A DNA stretch of 64,000 nt, taken from assembly GCA_049295575.1 (NCBI GenBank), contig JBAQQX010000002.1, positions 434,001-498,000 of the forward strand, read 5' to 3'. Below are positions 34,174-42,672 of this stretch, piece by piece (within the stretch, counting starts at the first letter, position 1; every line of letters starts with the position of its first letter). The notes under the pieces were generated by a model. It was not told the DNA's origin, ran no database searches, and was given only the letters and a program-made list of their open reading frames with translations. This DNA is from UBA6022 sp049295575 (GTDB taxonomy: Bacteria; Patescibacteriota; Saccharimonadia; Saccharimonadales; Saccharimonadaceae). The position numbers were made by a program, and so were the translations under genes.

Positions 34174-36492
34174 ATGGCGACATATTTTCGGAGATTGAGC
34201 ATACATAAGCGTAAGACATCTTGGGTCACTAGGAGTCGTGCCCTCACTATCCTCGTTGTGCTCGCCGTCATCATAGGAGGTACTCTCACTCCTTTTGCCA
34301 ATGCATCAGACGATGACTACCAATGGAGTGACATTGGCGATACGGTCAATACCCAACAAACATGGGAGTCTACCGCCTCTTCAGCAGACGGCACAAAGTT
34401 AATAGCAGCTGCCTATGGCGATTTCCTTTATACCTCTACCGACAGTGGTGCCACCTGGACAAAGCAACTCAGTGCGGGCGATCGCTATTGGCAAGCTGTT
34501 GCCTCATCTGCTGATGGCAGTAAGCTTACGGCAGCTGACTCAGGAGGCTTCATCTACACCTCAATTAATGGCGGCCTTGACTGGACCGAGCAGACAAACT
34601 CTGGTGCACGTCAATGGAGGTCGATCTCATCATCGGCTGATGGCAATAAACTTGCAGCGGGAGTATCGACTGGCTATATCTACACATCTCAAGATGGCGG
34701 AGCGACATGGACACCACAAGCCGCTTCTGGCCTGCGAAGTTGGATATCTATCACCTCCTCTGACGACGGTAGTAAACTCACCGCTGGTACATTCAATGGT
34801 TTTCTATACACGTCAGTAGATAGCGGAGCAAGCTGGACGCAGCGAGTAAGTGCTGGCCAGCGAACATGGGAATCGGTTACCTCGTCAGCCGATGGCAGTA
34901 AACTCGCCGCAGCAGCACGCCTCGGCTCTATCTACACCTCCACCGATAGTGGTGCTACTTGGATAGAACGAACCGGATCTGGACAAAGATATTGGAAGAG
35001 CGTAGCTTCTTCTACAGACGGGAGCAGGCTTACGGCAGCTGGATACAACGAGAATATCTTCGTTTCAATCGACAGTGGCGTCACCTGGATAGAGCGGACT
35101 AGCTCAAGCAAAAAATGGTGGAATACAGTCGCCTCATCAGCAGATGGGAATAATTTAGTAGCAATTGTCGAAGGTGGTTTTGTCTATCGATCTAGTGATG
35201 GCGGAGTAGCCTGGACGGAAGCTAGTATCACGGGCTCAAACACATGGCAGACAATCGCGAGTTCGCACGATGGCACCAAGCTTGTAGCCGCATCTAACAC
35301 AAATGGATATCTGTATACCTCAGTAGATAGCGGTTCGACATGGGTGCGACGATCAAGTCTTGGTCAGCAAGCATGGATGTCAGTCGCCTCTTCAGCTGAC
35401 GGTACAAAATTAGTAGCCAGTACTGATGGCTATTCACTCTATACCTCAAATGACAGTGGCACCACATGGACAGAGCAAGCAGGAGCCGGACAGCAGTCAT
35501 GGATGTCAGTCGCATCTTCAGCTGACGGTACAAAACTTGTTGCTGCGGCCTACTATGACGGCGTCTACGTCTCGACCGACAGTGGCGTTACGTGGATGAA
35601 ACAGGTAGATAATGGTGAGCTCGGATGGGTATCAGTAGCTTCATCGGCCGACGGCATGAAATTAGTTGCCGTCTCGGAGGATAGTACTGACATTTATCGC
35701 TCGACTGATGGTGGCAGTACCTGGACAACACTGCCAGGCCTCGCTGAATATGGCTGGTCGTCCATCACATCGTCAGCCGATGGCAGTAAACTTGCGGTTA
35801 TTACCAGCAACGAGGCCATCTATACATCGATTGACAGTGGCGCCACATGGACCGCACAAGCAGGCTCCGGCCTTAAATACTGGCAATCAATCGCCTCATC
35901 GGCTGACGGAGCCGTCTTAGCAGCAACCGTGTCGGCTGGCCACATCTACTTCTCAACCAATAGCGGTACGACCTGGACAGAGGCCACTGCTCAGGGCCAA
36001 CAGCAATGGCGAGGCACTGCCGTGTCCGGCGATGGCAATAGCCTCTTTGCTGTAGCACGCGGCGGAACAATCGCCCGAGGAGCTATCGACAGCCCACTAC
36101 CACCCGATTCCAACGATGAAACCGGCGGATCGCCAGGAGGCGGCACGGAACCACCAGCTATTAATCAGGATGAAATCATAGTGCCAGATCTCATCGTTCC
36201 ACTCACGCCAATCCAACAGCTTTTATCAGTTATCAGCACGCCGACGGTCCTGTCATCTCATCCAAATATCTCCGACTCACAAAAAGACGACGCGGCAGAC
36301 TCGCGCGACACTGCTATGAACCAGACTGCTGCCGGCGACGGTGCTAGCGTACGTAGCCCAGCAGATCAAGAAACGGCAACGCCAGCCGAAGACGGCGGCA
36401 ACCTTCTTATTACCTCAGCAGTAGTGGCCTCCGGAGCAGTCCTTGCGACCATCGCCTACTTACTGTTCCGACGACATTCAGGCGACAACTAG
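34174..36492 (+). CDS. secreted, membrane-anchored 13-repeat Asp-box (BNR) protein
   Basis: The 772-aa protein has an N-terminal signal/anchor helix (residues ~22-42). Thirteen tandem repeats of about 45 residues follow, each ending in an Asp-box such as STDSGATW, SIDSGVTW or SSDGGVAW after an SADGTKL-type strand. A Pro/Gly-rich linker, an acidic low-complexity tail and a C-terminal helix with RRHSGDN complete it. Such repeats build beta-propeller blades. Location on the cell surface and a role in host contact or glycan binding are inference. The start is uncertain (TTG 34159 possible); AGGAGG at 34135 is too far away. Confidence 0.85.
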   Translation: MATYFRRLSIHKRKTSWVTRSRALTILVVLAVIIGGTLTPFANASDDDYQWSDIGDTVNTQQTWESTASSADGTKLIAAAYGDFLYTSTDSGATWTKQLSAGDRYWQAVASSADGSKLTAADSGGFIYTSINGGLDWTEQTNSGARQWRSISSSADGNKLAAGVSTGYIYTSQDGGATWTPQAASGLRSWISITSSDDGSKLTAGTFNGFLYTSVDSGASWTQRVSAGQRTWESVTSSADGSKLAAAARLGSIYTSTDSGATWIERTGSGQRYWKSVASSTDGSRLTAAGYNENIFVSIDSGVTWIERTSSSKKWWNTVASSADGNNLVAIVEGGFVYRSSDGGVAWTEASITGSNTWQTIASSHDGTKLVAASNTNGYLYTSVDSGSTWVRRSSLGQQAWMSVASSADGTKLVASTDGYSLYTSNDSGTTWTEQAGAGQQSWMSVASSADGTKLVAAAYYDGVYVSTDSGVTWMKQVDNGELGWVSVASSADGMKLVAVSEDSTDIYRSTDGGSTWTTLPGLAEYGWSSITSSADGSKLAVITSNEAIYTSIDSGATWTAQAGSGLKYWQSIASSADGAVLAATVSAGHIYFSTNSGTTWTEATAQGQQQWRGTAVSGDGNSLFAVARGGTIARGAIDSPLPPDSNDETGGSPGGGTEPPAINQDEIIVPDLIVPLTPIQQLLSVISTPTVLSSHPNISDSQKDDAADSRDTAMNQTAAGDGASVRSPADQETATPAEDGGNLLITSAVVASGAVLATIAYLLFRRHSGDN

Positions 36493-36689
36493 CACCATCG
36501 TGCGTACTCTAACAGCAGGATTAATTGCCGTGCGCTACTTCACTCTTTCGCCCTTTTGGGCTCATCAGCATAGTTACGCAACTATGGAGAGTGTTGCGAT
36601 GATGGTTCGACGATAGATCGTCACCCCATCTTATCCTGTCGCATACAGGTGGCACTCTAGTTAGTTCTTATTAAGTCTGTTGTATCTCT
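36493..36689. other. intergenic, small hairpins only
   Basis: No ORF or RNA gene is supported. Two short palindromes are visible, ATAGTT-ACGC-AACTAT (36570-36585) and GACGAT-AG-ATCGTC (36609-36622). They may be weak transcript ends for the repeat protein gene. Confidence 0.3.
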
Positions 36690-36959
36690 TTAGAGACGCT
36701 CCTCTGTCCTACGGCGAACCGTACGGTAGGCGGCGCCCATGACTGGCACGAGCACGATCATGATGATCAGGCCAAGCAGCACAGGTATCTGCGCAAGCAT
36801 CAACAACTGCGCTATTCCGGCAAAAACGCAGATCACTGCGGCCGTCAATAGCGTGGTGCGCTGCTCAAGACTCGTCTCAAGCCTGTCGCGGCGAATGACG
36901 CCAGTCCACAGGACAATACCAAAAAAGACGATAAAAAGAACGATTGGGACATATTCCAT
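36690..36959 (-). CDS. small membrane protein, unknown
   Basis: The 89-aa protein has about three hydrophobic segments (residues ~4-20, 36-54, 58-76) and a strongly basic C-terminus (RTVRRRTEERL). No family recognised. A TAGGATCC site precedes the ATG. It stands alone between the repeat protein and clpP. Confidence 0.6.
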   Translation of the reverse strand: MEYVPIVLFIVFFGIVLWTGVIRRDRLETSLEQRTTLLTAAVICVFAGIAQLLMLAQIPVLLGLIIMIVLVPVMGAAYRTVRRRTEERL

Positions 36960-37035
36960 TACTGGATCCTATCTATAGGCGAAGTTGCCATTGATGAGTA
37001 TAGGCAAATATCAAGGAACGTCAAGAGGGATCGGT

Positions 37036-37632
37036 TTACGCTTTTTTAATCACTTCGTCAATTAGACCATATTTAACTGCTTCTTCGGCGCTCATCCAGA
37101 AGTCACGATCGGCATCTTTCTCGATTTTCGATAGCTTCTGACCAGTGTTCTTGGCTAGGATTTCGTTAAGACGCTGCTTTAAGAAGAGTCCTTCACGAAG
37201 GGTGATTTCTTGGTCGCTGATCTTACCTTGTGTACCACTACTCGGCTGGTGAATCATAATACGACTATTCGGAAGAGCAAAGCGCTTGCCTTTAGTGCCG
37301 CTCGAGAGCAAGAAGGCACCCATGCTAGCCTGTAAGCCGATGCCAATCGTCTGAACGTCAGGCGAGATGAATTGAATCGTATCGTAAATTGCTAGCCCGT
37401 CATAGACACTGCCGCCGGGGCTATTGATATAGAGCTTAATGTCTTTCTTAGGGTCGTCATAGGCAAGATGGATCAGCTGCGCCACGACAATATTAGCAGT
37501 ATGTTCGTTGACGTCTTCACCAAGAAAGATAATGCGCTCATTGAGTAAACGAGAATAAATATCAAAAGCACGTTCGCCTTCTGATGTTTTTTCAATAACC
37601 GTTGGGACAAGATAATTGCTGGGCTTATTCAT
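37036..37632 (-). CDS. clpP: ATP-dependent Clp protease proteolytic subunit
   Basis: ClpP is the barrel serine peptidase that works with ClpX or ClpC. The 198-aa protein has the catalytic Ser in [11 protein letters not shown], His in [10 protein letters not shown] and Asp in [14 protein letters not shown]. The partner ClpC is encoded at 61481-63958. The -10 (TATACT, 37639-37644) ends six bases before the ATG and no ribosome site exists, so the mRNA is probably leaderless. A CIRCE-like operator covers the -35 region. Confidence 0.96.
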   Translation of the reverse strand: MNKPSNYLVPTVIEKTSEGERAFDIYSRLLNERIIFLGEDVNEHTANIVVAQLIHLAYDDPKKDIKLYINSPGGSVYDGLAIYDTIQFISPDVQTIGIGLQASMGAFLLSSGTKGKRFALPNSRIMIHQPSSGTQGKISDQEITLREGLFLKQRLNEILAKNTGQKLSKIEKDADRDFWMSAEEAVKYGLIDEVIKKA

Positions 37633-37652
37633 ATTTCAAGTATACACCCGAC

Positions 37653-37679
37653 TTGGCACTCGACGCAAATGAGTGCCAA
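37653..37679. promoter_or_regulatory. CIRCE-like operator (HrcA site) at clpP
   Basis: TTGGCACTC (37653-37661), exactly 9 nt, GAGTGCCAA (37671-37679). Classic CIRCE is TTAGCACTC-N9-GAGTGCTAA; this copy differs by one change in each arm, and the two changes compensate. It covers a TTGCGT -35 (37663-37668), as expected for a repressor. HrcA itself is not in the window. Confidence 0.8.
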
Positions 37680-37680
37680 A

Positions 37681-37712
37681 ATAAACAGCCTCGGGGATAC
37701 GAGGCCGTTTAT
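37681..37712 (-). terminator. tig terminator
   Basis: ATAAAC-a-GCCTCG (37681-37693) pairs with CGAGGC-c-GTTTAT (37700-37712). It abuts the CIRCE arm of the next gene. Confidence 0.85.
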
Positions 37713-37728
37713 CAAATAGTAAGTTGAA

Positions 37729-39012
37729 CTACTTAGAGTTTAGTTCAACGAGTCGCTCAACTGTCTTTTCAGTCAGAAGACGGTTAGCGATATCGCGTTG
37801 TACTTCAGGATTCTCAAATTGTGCCAATGCTTCCTTGTTGTTCGCATACTGTTCTTTGTAGAGGTTAATATGATCTTCAAGTTCTTTATTGGTGGCTTCG
37901 ATTTTCTCAACCTTGCTGAGCTCGGCAAGCACTAGACCAGCCTTAACACGGTTTTCAGCAGCGTCTTTGACTTCAGTGTCTAGCCATTCCTCTTTTGTAA
38001 GCTTCTTTGATTCAAGATACATATCAAGGTTCATGCCTTGGTACATAAGATTCTGAGTCATATCCTGTTCGATACTCTTCGCTTGGTCCTCAAGAAGAAT
38101 GGTAGGAACGGGTACTTTACTGACAGAAATGAGCTCTTTAACAAGCGCGTCTTTGAGCTTCTCGCCCGCTTCACGTTCTTTTTGATCACCGAGTTCGCGC
38201 TTAATGTCAGCCTTCATCTCGTCAGCTGAAGTAAATGGACCACACTTAGCAGCAAATTCGTCATCTACTTCAGGAAGGACAACTTCTTTGACCGACTTAA
38301 GTGTTGTCGTGAATGTCACCTTGGCACCAGCAAGTTCTTTTGCATGGTAGTCTTTAGGAAATTCAAGGTCAAGGTCGAATGTCTCGCCTGGCTTCTTGCC
38401 GATAACGCCCTCTTCAAAGCCGGGAATAAAAGAGTTACTTCCGAGTGTCAGGTTATAGTCCGTACCTGTGCCACCATCAAAAGCAACGTCGTCTTTCTTG
38501 CCAACGAAATCAATAACTGTTTCGTCACCATCTTTTGCAGCGCGTTCAACGTCTTTCTTCTCAGCAAAGTTAGTCCGCATACGTTCGATAATTTCATCGA
38601 CATCTTTTGCGGCAACGGCTGCCTTTTCTTTCTTAGCACTAAGTTTCTTGTAGTCACCCAGTGTAATCGCTGGAATGATCTCAGTCTCAGCTGTAAATTC
38701 TAGTTCACTACCTGGAACAAACTTCTTCACTTCAACAGCAGGACGATCAAGTGCCTGAATCTTTTCTGAAGTAAAGGCTTCAGCGACAGCCTTAGATAAC
38801 GCGTCTTCTAGCGTCTGTTCAGCAAGTGCTGCAGGGTCAACGCTCTTCGCTGCAACGCTGGCTGGAACTTTGCCCTTACGGAAGCCTGGAACCTTGGCAT
38901 TCTTAGCTAGTTTAGTGAGAGCTACCTGCTCAGCAGCTTTTAGTTCTTCGGCGCCAACTGAAATAGTCAACTCAACTTTGGTATCGGATAGGTGTTTTAC
39001 AGTCGTCTTCAT
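37729..39012 (-). CDS. tig: trigger factor
   Basis: Trigger factor is the ribosome-bound chaperone and prolyl isomerase. The 427-aa protein starts MKTTVKHLSDTKVELTISV at 39012; the in-frame start at 39048 lacks support. It has the ribosome-binding motif VPGFRKGKVPASV, the FKBP-like domain (EEGVIGKKPGETFDLDLEFPKDYHAKELAGAKVTF), and the helical C-terminal domain. The order hisS-tig-clpP is on one strand, but with separate transcription signals. Confidence 0.95.
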   Translation of the reverse strand: MKTTVKHLSDTKVELTISVGAEELKAAEQVALTKLAKNAKVPGFRKGKVPASVAAKSVDPAALAEQTLEDALSKAVAEAFTSEKIQALDRPAVEVKKFVPGSELEFTAETEIIPAITLGDYKKLSAKKEKAAVAAKDVDEIIERMRTNFAEKKDVERAAKDGDETVIDFVGKKDDVAFDGGTGTDYNLTLGSNSFIPGFEEGVIGKKPGETFDLDLEFPKDYHAKELAGAKVTFTTTLKSVKEVVLPEVDDEFAAKCGPFTSADEMKADIKRELGDQKEREAGEKLKDALVKELISVSKVPVPTILLEDQAKSIEQDMTQNLMYQGMNLDMYLESKKLTKEEWLDTEVKDAAENRVKAGLVLAELSKVEKIEATNKELEDHINLYKEQYANNKEALAQFENPEVQRDIANRLLTEKTVERLVELNSK

Positions 39013-39057
39013 TGGGCTAATTATACCAGATGGCACCCCTCTGCTCAACCAAGGACA

Positions 39058-40425
39058 CTAGATATAGCGCTGGGAGATACGCTCGGCAATCGCTTCAACC
39101 GTCAGCTTCTGTTCTTGTTCGGTTGTAACATCCTTCAACGAATAGAGACCATCAGCCAGTTCCTGCTCACCAACAAATAGCATGAATGGTACGTTCTTCT
39201 TTAGGACGGCTTTCATTTGCTTCTCAAGCTTGCGTCCAGAGATATCAACCTCAATATTCACACCGCGTCCACGGAGCTGCTCAGCGAGTCTAAGAGCACC
39301 CTTCAATGAATCCCCAAGCACGATAATGCCGATATCAGTCGTCGATGCCAGCTGTGGCAGTAAGCCATGTGTCTGCAAGAAGAGCTCTGTCGTTGTTAAG
39401 CCAGGTGCCATACCGACTGTTGGAATTGGCTCGGCGCCAAACAGACCAACTAGCCCGTCATAGCGACCACCGCCGAATAGCGAACGATTATTCTGCGGAT
39501 CGGTGTCGACAACTTCAAACACAGTACCGGTATAGTAGTCGAGGCCGCGCATCAAGGTAATATCAAAGATGGCATTTGTCACACCCGCCGCTTCAAGTAG
39601 CGTAAATAGCTCCTGGACTTCACGCACCGCACTACTCTCACGCAACTCACTCGGAAGATCAGCCATACTCTTGGCTGCAAGTAACTGCGTGATCTTAGCC
39701 AGACCAGACTCGGCCATTTCTTCGCCAAAGATATTTGCCGCCTGAGCAGTGAACTCGTCGCCTGAGATCTTATCCTTACGGTCAAATAGTTTCACCATCG
39801 AGAGAGCCTCCGGACCATCGAGACCAAGGAACTGCGCCATCATAAAGTTAATGAGTTTGCGGTTGTTGATCTTAATCGTGAACATGTCCTCAGTCGCACC
39901 GAAAGCCTTCATAATCCCATTAGCTAGCCCGATCATCTCAGCTTCAGCAATAGCTCCTTCGACGCCAAAGATATCAGTATTGAGTTGCCAGAATTCACGC
40001 TCACGACCGCGCTGAGGACGCTCGTAGCGCATAAAGTTGGCGATCGAGAACAAACGTGCTGGATAACCAAGTTCTTGACGCTGAGCAGCCACCATACGAG
40101 AGATGGTTGGTGTCATTTCCGGACGAATAGCGACCGTGCGCCCACCACGATCGATGAAAGCATACGTCTGTTCGCCGGCGAGCTCCTGGCCGCTTTTGGC
40201 CGTATAGACTTCAAGCGGTTCGAGCATAGGGGCGCCATACTCTTCGTAGCCGTGTCGCTGCACAACCTGCTTCCAGGTATCAAAAATGTAGTTCTGAATA
40301 CGTTTGTCAGCTGGGTAGTAGTCGCGGGTACCTTTGTATGGTTGTGAAGAAAGTGTCGTCATATCTGTTGGTATTGTGACATTTTTATCAGTTGCTTGCA
40401 ATATTTGGTCGGGTTGATTAATCAT
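39058..40425 (-). CDS. hisS: histidyl-tRNA synthetase
   Basis: HisRS charges tRNA-His. The 455-aa class II enzyme has motif 1 around PYKGTRDYYPAD and GAPMLEPLEVY, the RPEMTPTISRMVA region, motif 2 as ERPQRGREREFWQ, the HisA-type loops LMRGLDYYTGTVFE and GGGRYDGLVGLFG, and an anticodon-binding C-terminus. ATG 40425 has an AGGA site; a second Met at residue 22 lies nearer the usual start. Expression appears to be set by a histidine-codon attenuator just upstream. Confidence 0.95.
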   Translation of the reverse strand: MINQPDQILQATDKNVTIPTDMTTLSSQPYKGTRDYYPADKRIQNYIFDTWKQVVQRHGYEEYGAPMLEPLEVYTAKSGQELAGEQTYAFIDRGGRTVAIRPEMTPTISRMVAAQRQELGYPARLFSIANFMRYERPQRGREREFWQLNTDIFGVEGAIAEAEMIGLANGIMKAFGATEDMFTIKINNRKLINFMMAQFLGLDGPEALSMVKLFDRKDKISGDEFTAQAANIFGEEMAESGLAKITQLLAAKSMADLPSELRESSAVREVQELFTLLEAAGVTNAIFDITLMRGLDYYTGTVFEVVDTDPQNNRSLFGGGRYDGLVGLFGAEPIPTVGMAPGLTTTELFLQTHGLLPQLASTTDIGIIVLGDSLKGALRLAEQLRGRGVNIEVDISGRKLEKQMKAVLKKNVPFMLFVGEQELADGLYSLKDVTTEQEQKLTVEAIAERISQRYI

Positions 40426-40459
40426 ATGTATTCCTATTAGGTTGTAGAGTTGCTATATA

Positions 40460-40527
40460 AAAACGCCGAAGCAATGTCGGCGTTTTACTTATGTAGAGAT
40501 ATAGAAAACTATCCGACTCGCTTCGGC
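40460..40527 (-). promoter_or_regulatory. hisS transcription attenuator (terminator and antiterminator)
   Basis: The terminator stem is AAAACGCCGA (40460-40469) with TCGGCGTTTT (40477-40486), followed on the minus strand by T's. The octamer GCTTCGGC of that hairpin (read on the minus strand, 40472-40465) is also perfectly complementary to GCCGAAGC (40527-40520) inside the leader peptide gene. The two pairings exclude each other, as in classical amino-acid attenuators. Behaviour is inferred from the sequence. Confidence 0.8.
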
Positions 40528-40562
40528 AGAAGATGTGAGTGATGAATAGTTAGTATGTTCAT
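40509..40562 (-). CDS. histidine leader peptide of hisS, 17 aa
   Basis: The short ORF encodes MNILTIHHSHLLPKRVG and then TAG. Three of four consecutive codons are His (CAT CAC TCA CAT, 40544-40533). The -10 box TATATT (40569-40574), preceded by TGG, ends six bases before the ATG, so the leader itself would be translated from a leaderless mRNA. A ribosome stalled at the His codons leaves the antiterminator octamer free; one at the stop codon covers it. Confidence 0.75.
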   Translation of the reverse strand: MNILTIHHSHLLPKRVG

Positions 40563-40602
40563 AGTGATAATATACCATAAAACTAGAGACTAGCATAGCC
40601 AG

Positions 40603-41205
40603 CTAAACGCCATGGATATCACCAGTTCTCTCTGTAATATGCGGATTATTCAGGTAGAGTGCCGTAGGACGCACTGACGCTGGTCGATTAAGCTGATGCA
40701 TACCGACATCATGTTCGAGCATATAGGCAGCCTGTGCGACCTCATCGTTAGAGCGAAGGCTATTATGCGATAGCCGGGTATAGACGATCAACGGCTCCTC
40801 TGATGATCGAGCGAGTTCATGGAGTACAAAACCACCAAGCAGTTGCCGCTGTATCCGTGACGGTTGCAATTCAAGCTGTATCTGAACATCACCGGTTTTA
40901 GGAGATTGCCCCGTCTCCGCTCGCCAGATAGCTAGAGGTAGCGTTCCGATAGACCGCAGCCTCTTCCTGTCTTCCGCCAGCTGGGCTGCTATTTCGCGGT
41001 CGTAGCGAATACCGTCGTTATCACTATCGTCATATAGCAGGTGGCGAGCTAACTTTGTTCGAAAGAGAAATTGACGCCGCTGCTTTTCTGGCAACAAAAA
41101 ACGATGCAGCGCATCGTTTAGTTTTGGACTGGCGTCGAACCCTACCTGAAGAACTGACGTTCGCTCAGGCTTCGGGATAAGAATATCACCAGGGTGTATA
41201 GTCAT
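40603..41205 (-). CDS. hypothetical protein
   Basis: The protein is 200 aa from MTIHPGDILIPKPERTS and has no recognised family. It is soluble and basic, with a helical C-terminal half (DEVAQAAYMLEHDVGMHQL). The chosen ATG 41205 fits the promoter below and gives a leaderless mRNA; an upstream in-frame start at 41262 would overlap trmH-like coding. It ends just before the hisS leader region. Confidence 0.6.
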   Translation of the reverse strand: MTIHPGDILIPKPERTSVLQVGFDASPKLNDALHRFLLPEKQRRQFLFRTKLARHLLYDDSDNDGIRYDREIAAQLAEDRKRLRSIGTLPLAIWRAETGQSPKTGDVQIQLELQPSRIQRQLLGGFVLHELARSSEEPLIVYTRLSHNSLRSNDEVAQAAYMLEHDVGMHQLNRPASVRPTALYLNNPHITERTGDIHGV

Positions 41206-41214
41206 CTTAGTTGT

Positions 41215-41243
41215 AGTATGACAATATGTGATTATTTGGTCAA
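41215..41243 (-). promoter_or_regulatory. promoter inside the 3' end of the TrmH gene
   Basis: TTGACC (41238-41243), 17 nt, CATACT (41215-41220). The -10 ends 9 nt before the ATG at 41205 and no ribosome site fits. Confidence 0.6.
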
Positions 41244-41843
41244 GATGTGCGCCTGCATCCAAGCATACATCACAATACCAGCCGCCACGCCGACGTTAAC
41301 CGACCGAGTACTACCGAATTGCTCAATCATCACCATCTGCTCACTTGCAGCCCGCATGTCATGACTAAGTCCAGGACCTTCGCCACCAAATACTAGAACC
41401 GCTTCTTTAGGTAGGGCTGCTCCGGATAGCGGCACGGCGCCTTCGAGGTTATCGACAGCAATGATATGCCGACCCCTCATTGCCGCCACAAAGTCAGCTA
41501 CAGTTTGGTGCTGTTCAATATGGAGGTAGCGGTCTGTCACCATGGCACCGCGTCGGTTCCAGTGCCGCTTGCCGATAATATGTACGGCTGCCACGTTAAA
41601 AGCGTTGGCATTACGAACAATCGTACCGATGTTCATGTCATGTTGCCAGTTTTCAATTGCAATGTGTAGATCGACCCGGCTTTTGTCTAGATCGGCTTTG
41701 ATTGCCTCAGTCGTCCAATAACGATACCTGTCTTCAACGTTACGGCGATCACCCCCGGCAAGCAGCTCTGGATCATACTGCTTGTCTGTTGGCCACGGCT
41801 GAGGATGCGGGCCGACGCCAATTACTTCAAGTATTTCACTCAT
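41232..41843 (-). CDS. TrmH/SpoU family RNA methyltransferase
   Basis: SPOUT enzymes methylate ribose 2'-O in tRNA or rRNA with S-adenosylmethionine, using a knotted fold. The 203-aa protein has the three motifs: NIGTIVRNANAF, LVFGGEGPGLS and SVNVGVAAGIVMYAW. A roughly 60-residue N-terminal extension precedes the fold. TGC-TATACT (41852-41860) lies 8 nt before the ATG, so the leader is at most a base or two. The target nucleotide cannot be told. Confidence 0.88.
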   Translation of the reverse strand: MSEILEVIGVGPHPQPWPTDKQYDPELLAGGDRRNVEDRYRYWTTEAIKADLDKSRVDLHIAIENWQHDMNIGTIVRNANAFNVAAVHIIGKRHWNRRGAMVTDRYLHIEQHQTVADFVAAMRGRHIIAVDNLEGAVPLSGAALPKEAVLVFGGEGPGLSHDMRAASEQMVMIEQFGSTRSVNVGVAAGIVMYAWMQAHILTK

Positions 41844-41938
41844 TACCTATAAGTATAGCAAACGATAGACATTATAAGAGCCTCGCGATCAGGCGGAGCT
41901 CCTATAGCTCAACACCCCTCGTGAGGCTGCTGGTAAGC

Positions 41939-42283
41939 TCAGCGTTTCTTGTGAGATTGCTGAACAACTGTGACAGCGACAACGACGCCCAAGGCAACCG
42001 TTGCGGCTGCAATGACGAATCCGCCGGATTCAAGTTTAATGCGGACTCGCGCATACAGCTTTTGGCCGTTCGTGAGCGGTTCGCCGGTTTCGGTTTCCAA
42101 TATACCCCATATGTTATTAAGGGTACCTCCCCGTTCATCGATAAGGTTCTTAATCGATGAGAATCGCTCAGCGATACTGCGAGGTAGACGGACATACCGA
42201 CCCTCTCGAATCCCCGTCAGCTCTTCGTCAATTCCGTCGTTTTCCAATTGAATGACGACTTCGTTCGTTTCGTTCGAACGCAT
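41939..42283 (-). CDS. tail-anchored small protein, unknown
   Basis: The 114-aa protein is soluble and charged, with a C-terminal hydrophobic segment (SGGFVIAAATVALGVVVAVTVVQQ) that would insert in the membrane. No family recognised. GAAGGTGAAG precedes ATG 42283. It sits at the downstream end of the pilin cluster and could be linked to it, but there is no direct evidence. Confidence 0.6.
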   Translation of the reverse strand: MRSNETNEVVIQLENDGIDEELTGIREGRYVRLPRSIAERFSSIKNLIDERGGTLNNIWGILETETGEPLTNGQKLYARVRIKLESGGFVIAAATVALGVVVAVTVVQQSHKKR

Positions 42284-42406
42284 CGCTTCACCTTCTTTCG
42301 TTTGTGATCCAAGCGATTAGTATCAGTATATCATTTATACTTTTCGTCTAGAGAAATTAGACATTACACCAAGCTCACGCGCCGCGTCGTCACATTGCAG
42401 ATAGCG

Positions 42407-42610
42407 TCAACCTTGAGCGACACGTATGACCATATATATAAATCCTATGATAACGAGAATGGCTACGGCGTTCACAATTATGGCATTTCGAAGAGACATC
42501 ACCTCTAAATCCTTTCTTTCCGGAAACCACTGCTGACCAGCATTTGCTGAGACAAGCGTGACAATAAATACAAGAAAGGTAAGGATATATGAAGCAGATC
42601 GTTTTAGCAT
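42407..42610 (-). CDS. small two-span membrane protein, unknown
   Basis: The protein is 67 aa from ATG 42610, with a first hydrophobic segment (SASYILTFLVFIVTLVSANA, resembling a signal peptide) and a second near the C-terminus. TATACT (42618-42623) ends seven bases before the ATG without a ribosome site, again leaderless. It lies just downstream of the prepilin genes and may assist pilus assembly; that is a guess from location. Confidence 0.58.
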   Translation of the reverse strand: MLKRSASYILTFLVFIVTLVSANAGQQWFPERKDLEVMSLRNAIIVNAVAILVIIGFIYMVIRVAQG

Positions 42611-42672
42611 ACACGCTAGTATATATGATCGTGACAAAAGTAGCGACTCAGCGATTGAAGTAGACCGTGCTA

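Noticed and set aside
40426..40602. T-box riboswitch before hisS
   Set aside because: No AGGGUGGNACCGCG-type T-box sequence or specifier-loop layout is visible; the leader peptide with His codons explains the hairpins better.
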